Shown: positions 1 to 6,706 of the stretch, one piece after another | How positions within the stretch are numbered: position 1 is the first letter of the stretch | How the letters are laid out: the number at the start of each line of letters is the position of its first letter | Source of the DNA: Defluviicoccus sp. | Lineage (GTDB): Bacteria > Pseudomonadota > Alphaproteobacteria > MPNO01 | DNA length: 7,082 nucleotides | Direction: 5' to 3' | Assembly (NCBI GenBank): GCA_028820945.1 | Contig: JAPPHW010000063.1 | Coordinates: forward strand, 1 to 7,082 | The notes under the pieces: generated by a model | The model's database searches: none | What the model was told of the DNA's origin: nothing | What the model saw: only the letters and a program-made list of their open reading frames with translations | Made by a program: the position numbers and the translations under genes

Positions 1-721
1 GCAGCACCCTGCCCGGCCGCCAGGTCGCGAAGACCACGAGGGCGAGCGCGATCCACCCCCTTCCGGCCGTCATGTTCTCGATCCACATCGGGGTATAGGC
101 GACGGAGAGATAGGCGCCGCCCACCCCGGCCATCGCGCCCCCGAATGCGACCGCGAGATAGCGGATGCCGATAACCGGGTAGCCGATCGCGTGCGCGGCA
201 TCATGGGACTCGCCCACCGAGCGCAGCACCAGCCCGGCACGGGTCCGGTAGAGAAACCACGCCACCACGCCGACCATGACGAAGGAAAAATAGATCAGGA
301 AGTCGTGGCCGAAGAGCACCGGGCCGATGAAGACGATGTCGCTGATGCCCGGGATGTCGAGCTTGGGTAGCGCGTCAAGCGGCGTGCCCACATAGCCCTG
401 GCCGATCAGCGCGCTGAGTCCGATACCGAAGATGGTGAGCGCCAGCCCTGTCGCGACCTGGTTGGCGACCAGCGAAAGGGTCAGGACGGCGAAGATCAGC
501 GACAATGCCATCGCGGCCGCGGCCCCGGCGACGATGCCGACCGCTGAACTGCCGGTGATCGTCGCCGTGGCGAAGGCCGTCACGGCGCCGGTGATCATCA
601 TCCCCTCGACCCCGAGATTGAGGACGCCGGACTTCTCGGTCACGAGCTCGCCGAGCGCGGCGTAGAGCAGTGGCGTCGCTGCCGCCATCATGGAGACGAT
701 GACTGCCGCGGCGGTATCCAA
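1..721 (-). CDS. ABC transporter permease 2, nucleoside/simple-sugar (BMP-type) importer, 3' end cut off
   Basis: Second membrane subunit of a BMP-type importer; it forms the inner-membrane channel together with the permease encoded just upstream. I read 240 codons before the window edge; family members are usually about 300 residues, so the C-terminal fifth is missing. The N-terminal part reads AATPLLYAALGELV then EKSGVLNLGVEGMM (about residues 13-42), the hallmark of the NupQ/YufQ branch of the BPD_transp_2 family. Hydrophobic segments follow at about 41-55, 62-82, 90-108, 145-158, 188-210 and 222-233, ending in GWIALALVVFATWRPGR. I chose the TTG at 721-719: it lies 1 nt after the stop of the upstream permease, a GGAGG sits 5 nt before it, and the resulting N-terminus fits the family. 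An in-frame ATG at 691 is possible but has no Shine-Dalgarno. Substrate is not determinable from sequence; nucleosides, purines or simple sugars are the family's known range. Confidence 0.93.
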   Translation of the reverse strand, partial: MDTAAAVIVSMMAAATPLLYAALGELVTEKSGVLNLGVEGMMITGAVTAFATATITGSSAVGIVAGAAAAMALSLIFAVLTLSLVANQVATGLALTIFGIGLSALIGQGYVGTPLDALPKLDIPGISDIVFIGPVLFGHDFLIYFSFVMVGVVAWFLYRTRAGLVLRSVGESHDAAHAIGYPVIGIRYLAVAFGGAMAGVGGAYLSVAYTPMWIENMTAGRGWIALALVVFATWRPGRVL

Positions 722-722
722 C

Positions 723-1814
723 TCACCCTCCCTGCGGCAGCGCGATGCGCGCGCCGCGCTGGCGGAAACGGATGCGGTATCGGATCAGCACGTCCGTCCC
801 GAGCAGGAAGAACAGCAGCATGCCCTGGAACACTCCGGTAAGGGCGAGCGGCAGCTTGAGCTCGATCTGCGCCAGTTCCCCGCCGAGATAGCTGAGCGCG
901 ATCAGGAGAGCCGCGAACAGCACCCCGACCGGGTGCAGTCGGCCGAGAAAGGCGACGATGATCGCGGTGAAGCCGTAGCCCGGCGACACGACGGGATGGA
1001 GCTGGCCGATCGGCCCCGCCACCTCGAACATGCCGGCCAGGCCGGCCAGCGCGCCGGAGACGCAGAGCGTCGTCCAGATCAGTCTCTTCTCCGAGAACCC
1101 GGCATAGCTTGCGGCCGCCGGTGACTGTCCGACCACCTTGATCTGGAAGCCGAGAAAAGCGCGGCTCAGCACCACCCATCCGGCGAGGATTATCAGGAGC
1201 GCGATCGGCGCGGCGACGGAGAGCCTGGTCTCGTCGAGGATAATGGGCAGCAGCGCGGAGTTCTCGAACATGCGCGACTCCGGGAAGTTCAGCCCCTCCG
1301 GGTCTCGCCACGGTCCATGGACGAGGTAGCTCAGAAAGAGCGTCGCCACATAGGTCAGCATCAGGCTCGTGAGGATCTCGTTGGCGTTGAACCGCACCCT
1401 GAGGAACGCGGGTATGGCGCCCCACGCCAGACCGCCGAGAATGCCCGCGACGGCCATTGCGGGTAGCACCAGCCAGCTCTCGACGCCGTGGAACGCGAGC
1501 GCGACGCCGCCGCCGCAGATCGCGCCCAGCGTGAACTGTCCCTCGGCGCCGATGTTCCACACATTGGCGCGGAAACCGAGCGCCAGCCCGATACCGATGA
1601 CCGCGAGCGGCGTCGCCTTCACCAGCAGTTCCGAGACACCGTAAAGGGTCGACACCGGCTTGACGAAGAACGTGTAGAGCGCGCGTCCCGGGTCGAAACC
1701 GAGCGCCGCGAACATGATCACGCCCGCGATCAGGGTCAGGCCCACGGCGATCGCCGGCGTGAGAAGCATCATCGCGGCCGAGACGCCGCTGCGGGGTTCG
1801 AGCCTAGGCAGCAT
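723..1814 (-). CDS. ABC transporter permease 1, nucleoside/simple-sugar (BMP-type) importer
   Basis: A 363-residue inner-membrane permease of the NupP/YufP branch of BPD_transp_2, partner of the second permease and of the double ATPase. Evidence: a long hydrophobic first helix (about 17-39); the conserved stretch LYGVSELLVKATPL then GFRANVWNIGAEGQ (about 57-93), diagnostic for this branch; a further hydrophobic region about 114-138; NEILTSLMLTYVA (145-157); a coupling-loop-like GQSPAAASYAGFSEKR (229-244); GLAGMFEVAG (258-267); and SPGYGFTAIIVAFLGRLHP (277-295). Length is normal and the frame intact. The ATG at 1814 overlaps the end of the ATPase gene by 11 bp, so translational coupling is likely; only a weak purine-rich GAGA precedes it. 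The N-terminus with an LEPR element resembles relatives, which supports this start over the internal Met-Met at residues 15-16. The C-terminus is a basic cytoplasmic tail. The substrate is not readable from the sequence. Confidence 0.95.
   Translation of the reverse strand: MLPRLEPRSGVSAAMMLLTPAIAVGLTLIAGVIMFAALGFDPGRALYTFFVKPVSTLYGVSELLVKATPLAVIGIGLALGFRANVWNIGAEGQFTLGAICGGGVALAFHGVESWLVLPAMAVAGILGGLAWGAIPAFLRVRFNANEILTSLMLTYVATLFLSYLVHGPWRDPEGLNFPESRMFENSALLPIILDETRLSVAAPIALLIILAGWVVLSRAFLGFQIKVVGQSPAAASYAGFSEKRLIWTTLCVSGALAGLAGMFEVAGPIGQLHPVVSPGYGFTAIIVAFLGRLHPVGVLFAALLIALSYLGGELAQIELKLPLALTGVFQGMLLFFLLGTDVLIRYRIRFRQRGARIALPQGG
727..733 (-). promoter_or_regulatory. Shine-Dalgarno supporting the TTG start of permease 2
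   Basis: On the minus strand AGGGAGG lies inside the last codons of the first permease gene, 5 nt before TTG at 721. The GTG that directly follows it (726-724) is in another frame and too close to the site, so the TTG is the sensible start. The arrangement suggests translation of permease 2 is coupled to permease 1. Confidence 0.6.
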
Positions 1815-3354
1815 GGGTCTCGACGATCTCGCCCGTCTCGTCGAACATGCCGCCCATCAGGAGGCCGGCCTGTTCGACGGTCGTGTTCTTGGTGAGCCGG
1901 CTGGCCGACAGCCGGCCCTCGCAGATCACCGCGAGGCGGTCGCTGATCGCGAAAAGCTCGTCGAGGTCCTGGGAAACGACCAGGACCGCCGCGCCTGACT
2001 TGGCGAGGTCCAGCAAGGCCTGCTGGATCGCCGCCGCCGCGCCGGCGTCGACCCCCCATGTCGGATGCGCCGCGATCAGTATCTCCGGGTTCTGGAGGAT
2101 TTCCCGCCCGATGATGAATTTCTGCAGATTGCCGCCCGACAGACTCCCCGCCGCGACCGCCGGTCCGGGCGCCATCACGCTATAGGCTTCGATGATGTCC
2201 GACGCGAAGCGGGTCATGGCGTGCAGCTGGAGAAGCCCCTGCCGCAACATCCCGCTCCGGAGGTAGGCGCTGAGGAGGCCGTTTTCCGACAGCGTCATCT
2301 CGGGCACCGTGCCTTGGCCCAGACGTTCTTCCGGCACGACGCAGACGCCGCGCGCGCGGCGCGCCCTTGGGCCCAAATGGCCGACCGGCTGGCCGTCGAG
2401 CAGGATCGCGTCGGCTTTCGGGCACAGCGTCTCCCCGCTCAGCGCCGAGAGAAGCTCCGGCTGGCCGTTCCCGGCGACGCCCGCGATGCCAAGGATCTCG
2501 CCGGCGCGTACCGACAGGCTCACGTTGCGGATCGGCGTGCCGAACGGGTGCTCGGATTCGAGTGACAAGTTGCTCACGACCAGCCGTTCGGTCCCCGCCT
2601 CGTCCGTCCCCGCCCGGACGGGGGTGACGAGCTCGCCGCCGATCATCATCTGGGCGAGGCTGCGCGCGGTCTCCGTGCGCGGATCGCAGGTCGCGACAAC
2701 TTTTCCCCCGCGCAGCACAGTGGCCGCCTCGCAAAGCGCGCGGATCTCTTCCAGCTTGTGGGAGATGTAGAGCACCGTGACGCCTTCGGAGGCAAGCTGA
2801 CGCAGCGTCTCGAACAGACGGTCGGCCTCCTGAGGGGTCAACACGGAGGTAGGCTCGTCCATGATGAGGAGGCTCGGGTGTTGCAGGAGGCACCGGACGA
2901 TCTCCACCCGCTGGCGTTCCCCGACCGAGAGCGTATGCACGTGCCTGCCCGGATCGAGCGCGAGCCCGTAATGCGCCGACACCTCGCCGATCCGCATCGT
3001 CAGGTCGCGCATCGGGACCTTCTCGTCGATACCGAGCGCGATGTTCTCCGCCACGGTGAGTGAGTCGAACAGCGAGAAATGCTGGAATACCATGCCGATG
3101 CCCAGCCGGCGCGCCTGCGCCGGGGAACCGACCTGGACAGGTCGTCCGTTCCACCGCATTTCGCCGGAATCGGCGCGAAGCACGCCGTAGACGATCTTCA
3201 CCAGGGTCGACTTGCCGGCCCCGTTCTCGCCGAGGAGCGCGTGGATTTCGCCGGGTCTCAGGTTGAGCGAGACCTCGTCGTTCGCGACGACGCCGGGAAA
3301 GGTCTTGCAGATATCGGTGAGCGCGAGACGCGCCGTCGCGTCATCGGACGCCAC
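1804..3354 (-). CDS. ABC transporter ATP-binding protein with two fused nucleotide-binding domains (BMP-type importer)
   Basis: A 516-residue cytoplasmic ATPase that powers the importer formed by the two permeases; NupO/YufO/RbsA-like layout. Domain 1 (about 8-240) is complete: Walker A GENGAGKST (42-50), Q-loop Gln91, signature LSVGE (142-146, the usual variant in this branch), Walker B LLIMDEPT (162-169) with catalytic Glu167, and switch His199. Domain 2 (about 256-505) is degenerate: GVAGNGQ (292-298) replaces Walker A and lacks the Lys; the signature LSGGN (405-409) is kept; Walker B reads IAAHPTWGVD (427-436) with Ala-His in place of Asp-Glu; and the switch His position appears to be Gln462. 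Such asymmetry is common in this family, so one competent ATP site is expected rather than a dead protein. The start is GTG (3354-3352), preceded at 8 nt by GGAAGAG; an ATG a little upstream hits a stop after four codons. It is first of three ABC genes; the usual BMP lipoprotein gene does not precede it. Confidence 0.96.
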   Translation of the reverse strand: MASDDATARLALTDICKTFPGVVANDEVSLNLRPGEIHALLGENGAGKSTLVKIVYGVLRADSGEMRWNGRPVQVGSPAQARRLGIGMVFQHFSLFDSLTVAENIALGIDEKVPMRDLTMRIGEVSAHYGLALDPGRHVHTLSVGERQRVEIVRCLLQHPSLLIMDEPTSVLTPQEADRLFETLRQLASEGVTVLYISHKLEEIRALCEAATVLRGGKVVATCDPRTETARSLAQMMIGGELVTPVRAGTDEAGTERLVVSNLSLESEHPFGTPIRNVSLSVRAGEILGIAGVAGNGQPELLSALSGETLCPKADAILLDGQPVGHLGPRARRARGVCVVPEERLGQGTVPEMTLSENGLLSAYLRSGMLRQGLLQLHAMTRFASDIIEAYSVMAPGPAVAAGSLSGGNLQKFIIGREILQNPEILIAAHPTWGVDAGAAAAIQQALLDLAKSGAAVLVVSQDLDELFAISDRLAVICEGRLSASRLTKNTTVEQAGLLMGGMFDETGEIVETHAA

Positions 3355-3360
3355 TGCTAC

Positions 3361-3405
3361 CGCTCTTCCATCGTCGGGTCGATTCTCCGGGCGCGCTCTT
3401 CATCG
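3361..3405 (-). repeat. Short imperfect direct repeat spanning the ABC ribosome binding site
   Basis: On the minus strand CGATGAAGAGCG (3405-3394) recurs as CGATGGAAGAGCG (3373-3361); the second copy has one extra G. The copies are about 32 nt apart and the second contains the Shine-Dalgarno of the ATPase gene. It is either a small duplication or chance; nothing here shows a function. Confidence 0.35.
3363..3369 (-). promoter_or_regulatory. Shine-Dalgarno fixing the GTG start of the ABC ATPase
   Basis: GGAAGAG on the minus strand lies 8 nt before the GTG at 3354. The residues that follow (MASDDATARLALTDICKTFPG) reach the first beta-strand of the cassette at the usual distance, so this site and start agree with the family. 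Confidence 0.6.
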
Positions 3406-3428
3406 CACTCGCACCGTAACGACCGGGA

Positions 3429-3998
3429 TCATGGCATATTCGGTTCCGGCCCGCACGCGTCCGCTCGGACCCTGCTCCAGGCCGGACGCAAGGTCAGGAT
3501 CTCCCGATAGACGGGGCAGTCTTCGTCGTGCGCGCCCGGCAGGTATCCCGCGCTCATCAGGAATTCGCCGGTGATCTCGCCGCCGGTGAACCGGAACGTC
3601 CTCCGGAAAAGCTTCACCCAGTCGTACTTTGGCAGCGGGTGCTGGCGGTCGAGCCATGCGGCGAAAGAACCGTGCTCGGCGATCAACCCCTTGACGACCC
3701 TGGCATTGTGGATCACGGCGTCGATCTTCAGACGGTTGCGGATTATCCCGGCGTCGGAGAGAAGCCGCGCCTTCTCGGTATCCCCGTAGCGGGCGACCGT
3801 GCCGACCTCAAAGCCTTCGAACGCGGTGAAGAACGCCTCGCGTTTCTTGAGAACCGTGAGCCAGGACAGTCCCGCCTGGTTGATCTCCAGCGCGAGACGC
3901 TCGAAGAGGACCGCGTCGTCGCGCACGGGAAAACCGTACTCGGTGTCGTGATAGGGGCCATGGAACGGATGGCCGGGGGCGATATCGCAGTAGGACAT
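3429..3998 (-). CDS. tag: DNA-3-methyladenine glycosylase I
   Basis: A 189-residue base-excision repair enzyme that removes 3-methyladenine from alkylated DNA, leaving an abasic site. Length matches E. coli Tag (187), and the N-terminal numbering coincides. Zinc ligands Cys4, His17, His157 and Cys161 are all present (the last two in GAHDEDC). The pocket residues Tyr16, Glu38 and Trp46 are kept, in YHDTEYG (16-22) and EINQAGLSWLTVLKKRE (38-54). Two pocket positions differ from E. coli: His13 for Tyr and Tyr21 for Trp, which I recall as usual for the subfamily with FTGGEITGEFLMSAGYLPGAHDEDC-like C-termini. The helical core DAGIIRNRLKIDAVIHNAR lies at 82-100. I chose the ATG at 3998 because the family N-terminus begins there; the frame stays open further upstream only as a shadow of the DUF1467 gene. 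The gene starts 5 nt after the DUF1467 stop with no strong Shine-Dalgarno, suggesting coupled translation and constitutive operon expression rather than an Ada-type promoter. Confidence 0.95.
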   Translation of the reverse strand: MSYCDIAPGHPFHGPYHDTEYGFPVRDDAVLFERLALEINQAGLSWLTVLKKREAFFTAFEGFEVGTVARYGDTEKARLLSDAGIIRNRLKIDAVIHNARVVKGLIAEHGSFAAWLDRQHPLPKYDWVKLFRRTFRFTGGEITGEFLMSAGYLPGAHDEDCPVYREILTLRPAWSRVRADACGPEPNMP

Positions 3999-4003
3999 GG
4001 GGC

Positions 4004-4249
4004 TCAGCCGCGGAAGGAAATCAGCTCGGACGCGATAAGCCAGTAGACGATGCCCCAGATTACCGCGGTGATGATGGTGGTGACTCCCGCCTTCAGCCAC
4101 AGGCGGGGCCTGACGGGGGCGCCGTCCGCGTGACCCTCCCCGACCGTCTCGCCGGCTTCGTGCGGGGAGCGGATCCCGAAAGGAAGCGTCACGAAGAAAA
4201 CCAGCCACCAGAGGATCAGAAAAACGACGATACCGGAGACCCAGGTCAT
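4004..4249 (-). CDS. DUF1467 family small membrane protein
   Basis: An 81-residue protein of unknown function, found mainly in Alphaproteobacteria. Two hydrophobic helices are visible: about 5-24 (SGIVVFLILWWLVFFVTLPF) and about 54-76 (AGVTTIITAVIWGIVYWLIA). Between them is a polar loop with several acidic residues and the family-type elements LPFGIRSP (22-29) and GAPVRPRL (43-50). The end ELISFRG also resembles relatives. A hairpin in the inner membrane with a short loop is the likely topology. The ATG at 4249 is 13 nt after the rnj stop and has GGAG 7 nt upstream. In many relatives this gene follows rnj and mce and precedes proS; here it directly follows rnj and precedes tag. The family assignment is from remembered family features, not a search; no biochemical role can be read. 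Confidence 0.88.
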   Translation of the reverse strand: MTWVSGIVVFLILWWLVFFVTLPFGIRSPHEAGETVGEGHADGAPVRPRLWLKAGVTTIITAVIWGIVYWLIASELISFRG

Positions 4250-4262
4250 TCCCCGGCTCCGT

Positions 4263-5936
4263 TCAGACCCGGACCACGTGAACCTTGATCGCGGGACGCT
4301 TGCCCGTGGCCCGCCGCAACGTGCCGGAGACCGCGCTCCGCGCCGTCTTCTCGATCCGCTCGTCGTCCGCCCGCGCGTTCTTCGGAAGGTCCTCGATGGC
4401 ATCGATCAGCGCGTCGATCGCGTCTTCCTCGAACTCCTCCGCCTGGTCGGGTTCGGTGACGCCTTGAAGGGAGACCATGGGGTCCGCGGCCAGCCTGCCG
4501 CGACGGTCGAGCACCACCGTTGCCACCGCCGAGCCGGCGGCGCCGATCCGGTGGCGCGCACGAACCGTCTGGCCGTCGAGCGGCACGAGTTGCTTGCCAT
4601 CGACGCCGAGCCGACCGGTCTCGACCGTGCCGACCTGCTTGAGCGGGCCCGGGATCAGCCTGACCAGGGTTCCGTTCTCCGCCACGAGCGTATCGTCCAC
4701 GCCCGCCTCCTCCGCCAACGCGACCTGCTCGAACAGATGCCGGGCCTCGCCGTGGATCGGCACGACACCGGCGGGTTTGAGACAGTCGTACAGGGCGCGC
4801 AGCTCGTCGCGCGCCGGATGGCCCGAGACATGGGTGTCGCGGGCGCCGTCGACGATCACCTCGATGCCCTGCCGGGCCAGCTGGTTCTGCACCCGTCCGA
4901 TCGCAACTTCGTTGCCGGGAATTTGCCGCGAGGAATAGATCACCGTGTCCCCCGGTTCGAGCGCGACGGAGGGATGATCGTTGGCGGCGATGCGGGTCAG
5001 CGCGGCCCGCCTTTCTCCTTGGCTTCCCGTCACCGCCATCGCCACCCGTTCCGGTGGAAGGTATCCCGCGTCGTGCTCGGTCAGGAAGGGCGCCGTGCCG
5101 GCGAGGTAGCCGGTCTCCCGCGCGGCCTCGACCATGCGCCACATCGAACGGCCCACGAGGCAGGTCTGGCGGTCGTTGGCCGCGGCCGCGTGCGCGATGG
5201 TCTCGATCCGCGCGATATTGCTCGAAAAGCACGCCACCGCCACCCGTCCGGTACATTCGGCGATGATTTGGGTCAGGCTCTCCCGCAGTTCGCCTTCCGA
5301 ACCGGCGCTGCCGTCCACCATGGCGTTGGTGGAATCGATCATCAGGGCGCGGACGCCTTCCGCGCCGAGCGCGCGAAGGCCGTCCATGTCGGTTTCGGCG
5401 CCGACCAGAGGCGCGGGATCGAGCTTCCAGTCGGTCGCGTGGACGGCGAGCCCCGCCTCGGTGCGGATCGCCAGCACGTGACCCTCGGGGATCGAATGCG
5501 CCGCGGTGAAGAACTCGACCTCGAAGGGACCGGCGTCGAAGTGGTCGTTCGGCGCGACGGTGTGGATCGGCACGTCCTCGAGCCCGGCTTCCGCGAGCTT
5601 GCGTCTCAGGACCGCCGCGGCGAACGGGGAGGCGTAGACGGGGCACCGCAACCTGGGCCAGAGAACCGCGACCGCGCCCAGATGGTCCTCGTGCGCGTGC
5701 GTCAACACGATGGCTTCGAGCGCGTCCCGGCGTTCCGCGATAAAGCCGGGATCGGGAACGAGGACATCGATTCCCGGCGTCGATTCGTCGCCGAAGCCGA
5801 TCCCCAGATCCACCATCAGCCAGCGGCCGCCGGTGCCGTAGAGACCGAGGTTCATCCCGATCTCTCCTGCGCCGCCGAGCGCTACGAACAGTAGCTCGCC
5901 GCGGTTCGGCACGAACCCGTCCTTCGTACCCGTCAT
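4263..5936 (-). CDS. rnj: Ribonuclease J (metallo-beta-lactamase/beta-CASP ribonuclease)
   Basis: A 557-residue cytoplasmic enzyme with 5'-3' exo- and endoribonuclease activity in the family, acting in mRNA decay and rRNA 5' maturation; full length for the alphaproteobacterial type. The metallo-beta-lactamase domain begins with [10 protein letters not shown] (20-29) and carries the zinc motif THAHEDH (79-85), His147 (AAHSIPEGH) and Asp169 (TDWKLD). The beta-CASP insertion follows, with DSTNA (201-205) and GSQGE (304-308). The chain returns to the first domain with [11 protein letters not shown] (369-379; His373) and PIHGEARHL (393-401). An acidic linker (about 495-516) leads into the C-terminal domain ending KVHVVRV. 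All expected catalytic residues are visible, so it should be active. The ATG at 5936 overlaps the coaX TGA (ATGA), implying coupled translation; the residues before [10 protein letters not shown] match family N-termini, and a longer reading upstream would be coaX shadow. Confidence 0.97.
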   Translation of the reverse strand: MTGTKDGFVPNRGELLFVALGGAGEIGMNLGLYGTGGRWLMVDLGIGFGDESTPGIDVLVPDPGFIAERRDALEAIVLTHAHEDHLGAVAVLWPRLRCPVYASPFAAAVLRRKLAEAGLEDVPIHTVAPNDHFDAGPFEVEFFTAAHSIPEGHVLAIRTEAGLAVHATDWKLDPAPLVGAETDMDGLRALGAEGVRALMIDSTNAMVDGSAGSEGELRESLTQIIAECTGRVAVACFSSNIARIETIAHAAAANDRQTCLVGRSMWRMVEAARETGYLAGTAPFLTEHDAGYLPPERVAMAVTGSQGERRAALTRIAANDHPSVALEPGDTVIYSSRQIPGNEVAIGRVQNQLARQGIEVIVDGARDTHVSGHPARDELRALYDCLKPAGVVPIHGEARHLFEQVALAEEAGVDDTLVAENGTLVRLIPGPLKQVGTVETGRLGVDGKQLVPLDGQTVRARHRIGAAGSAVATVVLDRRGRLAADPMVSLQGVTEPDQAEEFEEDAIDALIDAIEDLPKNARADDERIEKTARSAVSGTLRRATGKRPAIKVHVVRV

Positions 5937-6706
5937 GCGGAGCGATTCCGGTGCCAGATCGAGGCGAGGCCACGCAGTGTCATTTCGGAATCCACCGCGC
6001 GGATTACGGGGGTGCCCTCGGCGAAAAGCGGCGCGAGCCCGCCCGTGGCGATAACTTTCATGTCCGTCCCGAACTCCTCCACGATCCGCGCGACCAGGCC
6101 TTCGATCAGCCCGACATAGCCCCAATAGACGCCCGACAACATGGCCGGAACCGTCCGCTTGCCGATCACGCTCGGCGGACGGCGGACGGCCACGCGCGGC
6201 AGTTGCGCGGCGGCGGCGTGGAGCGCATCGAGAGAAAGATTGATCCCCGGCGCGATCACGCCGCCGACATAACTGCCGTCACCGTCGACGACATCGAAGG
6301 TCGTGGCCGTGCCGAAGTCGATGACGATGAGCGGCCCGCCGAAGCGCTCGTGCGCGCCGACGGCGTTGACCAGCCGGTCAGTGCCGACCTCCGACGGGCT
6401 GTCCACCAGCACGCCGATCCCGAGCTCCACGCCCGGCTCTCCGATGACGAGCGGGTCGCAATCGAAATAGCGCCTGCACAGGGTCCTGAGGCTGAACAGC
6501 GCCTCGGGAACGACGGTGGCGATGATGGCGGCATCGACATCGGAGGAGGTGAGCCCACGCAGCGACATCAACTGGCTGAGCCAGACCGCGTACTCGTCCG
6601 CGGTGCGCTTCGCGTCGCTGGAGCTGCGCCAGACGCCGCGCTGCTCCTCGCCCTCGTAGAGCGCGAAGACGATGTTGGTGTTGCCCGAATCGATAGTCAG
6701 CAGCAC
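5933..6706 (-). CDS. coaX: Type III pantothenate kinase
   Basis: A 257-residue kinase that phosphorylates pantothenate, the first step of coenzyme A synthesis, in the acetate/sugar kinase fold. Motifs: DSGNTN (6-11) with catalytic Asp6; [12 protein letters not shown] (104-115) with Asp110; [11 protein letters not shown] (130-140); GGVIAPG (148-154); [13 protein letters not shown] (191-203); TGG (221-223). Length is typical. The start is GTG at 6706, giving the usual N-terminus M-L-L-T-I-D; GGGAGG lies 5 nt upstream. It overlaps the birA end by 10 bp and ends in an ATGA overlap with rnj, so the three genes are probably translated as a coupled series. Relatives are sometimes labelled Baf-family regulators, but the complete motif set favours the kinase. 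Type III enzymes characterised so far are not inhibited by CoA and need a monovalent cation; this is family knowledge. Confidence 0.97.
   Translation of the reverse strand: MLLTIDSGNTNIVFALYEGEEQRGVWRSSSDAKRTADEYAVWLSQLMSLRGLTSSDVDAAIIATVVPEALFSLRTLCRRYFDCDPLVIGEPGVELGIGVLVDSPSEVGTDRLVNAVGAHERFGGPLIVIDFGTATTFDVVDGDGSYVGGVIAPGINLSLDALHAAAAQLPRVAVRRPPSVIGKRTVPAMLSGVYWGYVGLIEGLVARIVEEFGTDMKVIATGGLAPLFAEGTPVIRAVDSEMTLRGLASIWHRNRSA

Larger units (their letters stand above)
3355..3428 (-). other. 74 bp junction between tag and the ABC operon
   Basis: This is the only gap longer than 13 bp in the window. I see no GC-rich hairpin followed by a T run on the minus strand, and no clear -35/-10 pair. 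It holds the direct repeat and ribosome binding site listed separately. Either transcription reads through from tag into the ABC genes, or the ABC promoter lies here or inside tag in a form I cannot recognise. Confidence 0.5.

Noticed and set aside
688..1560. Minus-strand open frame of 290 codons overlapping permease 1
   Set aside because: It is an Arg-rich shadow of the permease reading frame without membrane segments or motifs.
2180..3154. Minus-strand open frame of 324 codons in another frame of the ABC ATPase
   Set aside because: The product is Arg/Ala/Pro-rich and low in hydrophobic order, and it overlaps a clear double ABC cassette. It is a frame shadow.
3341..3403. Possible 20-codon leader ORF (ATG at 3403, TGA at 3343-3341) overlapping the ABC ATPase start
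   Set aside because: It has no Shine-Dalgarno, no meaningful amino-acid bias and no hairpin set typical of attenuators. A short ORF of this size is expected by chance.
3355..3480. Rho-independent terminator after tag
   Set aside because: Only tiny self-complementary stretches (such as CGGAACCG near the end of tag) are present, without a stable stem or T tract.
3999..4208. N-terminal extension of tag containing five consecutive histidines
   Set aside because: The extension is the DUF1467 gene read in another frame. The family N-terminus starts at 3998, where the zinc Cys falls at residue 4, so the histidine run is not a metal site of a real protein.
4278..5894. Plus-strand open frame of 538 codons opposite rnj
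   Set aside because: It lies wholly antisense to a gene with complete RNase J motifs. Long antisense frames are common in GC-rich DNA with strong third-position bias, and the translation is rich in Arg, Gly and Asp with no recognisable domain.
5937..6125. Longer rnj start at 6125 (63 extra residues)
   Set aside because: The added residues are a shadow of coaX and Arg-rich. The ATG at 5936 in the ATGA overlap gives the normal RNase J N-terminus.
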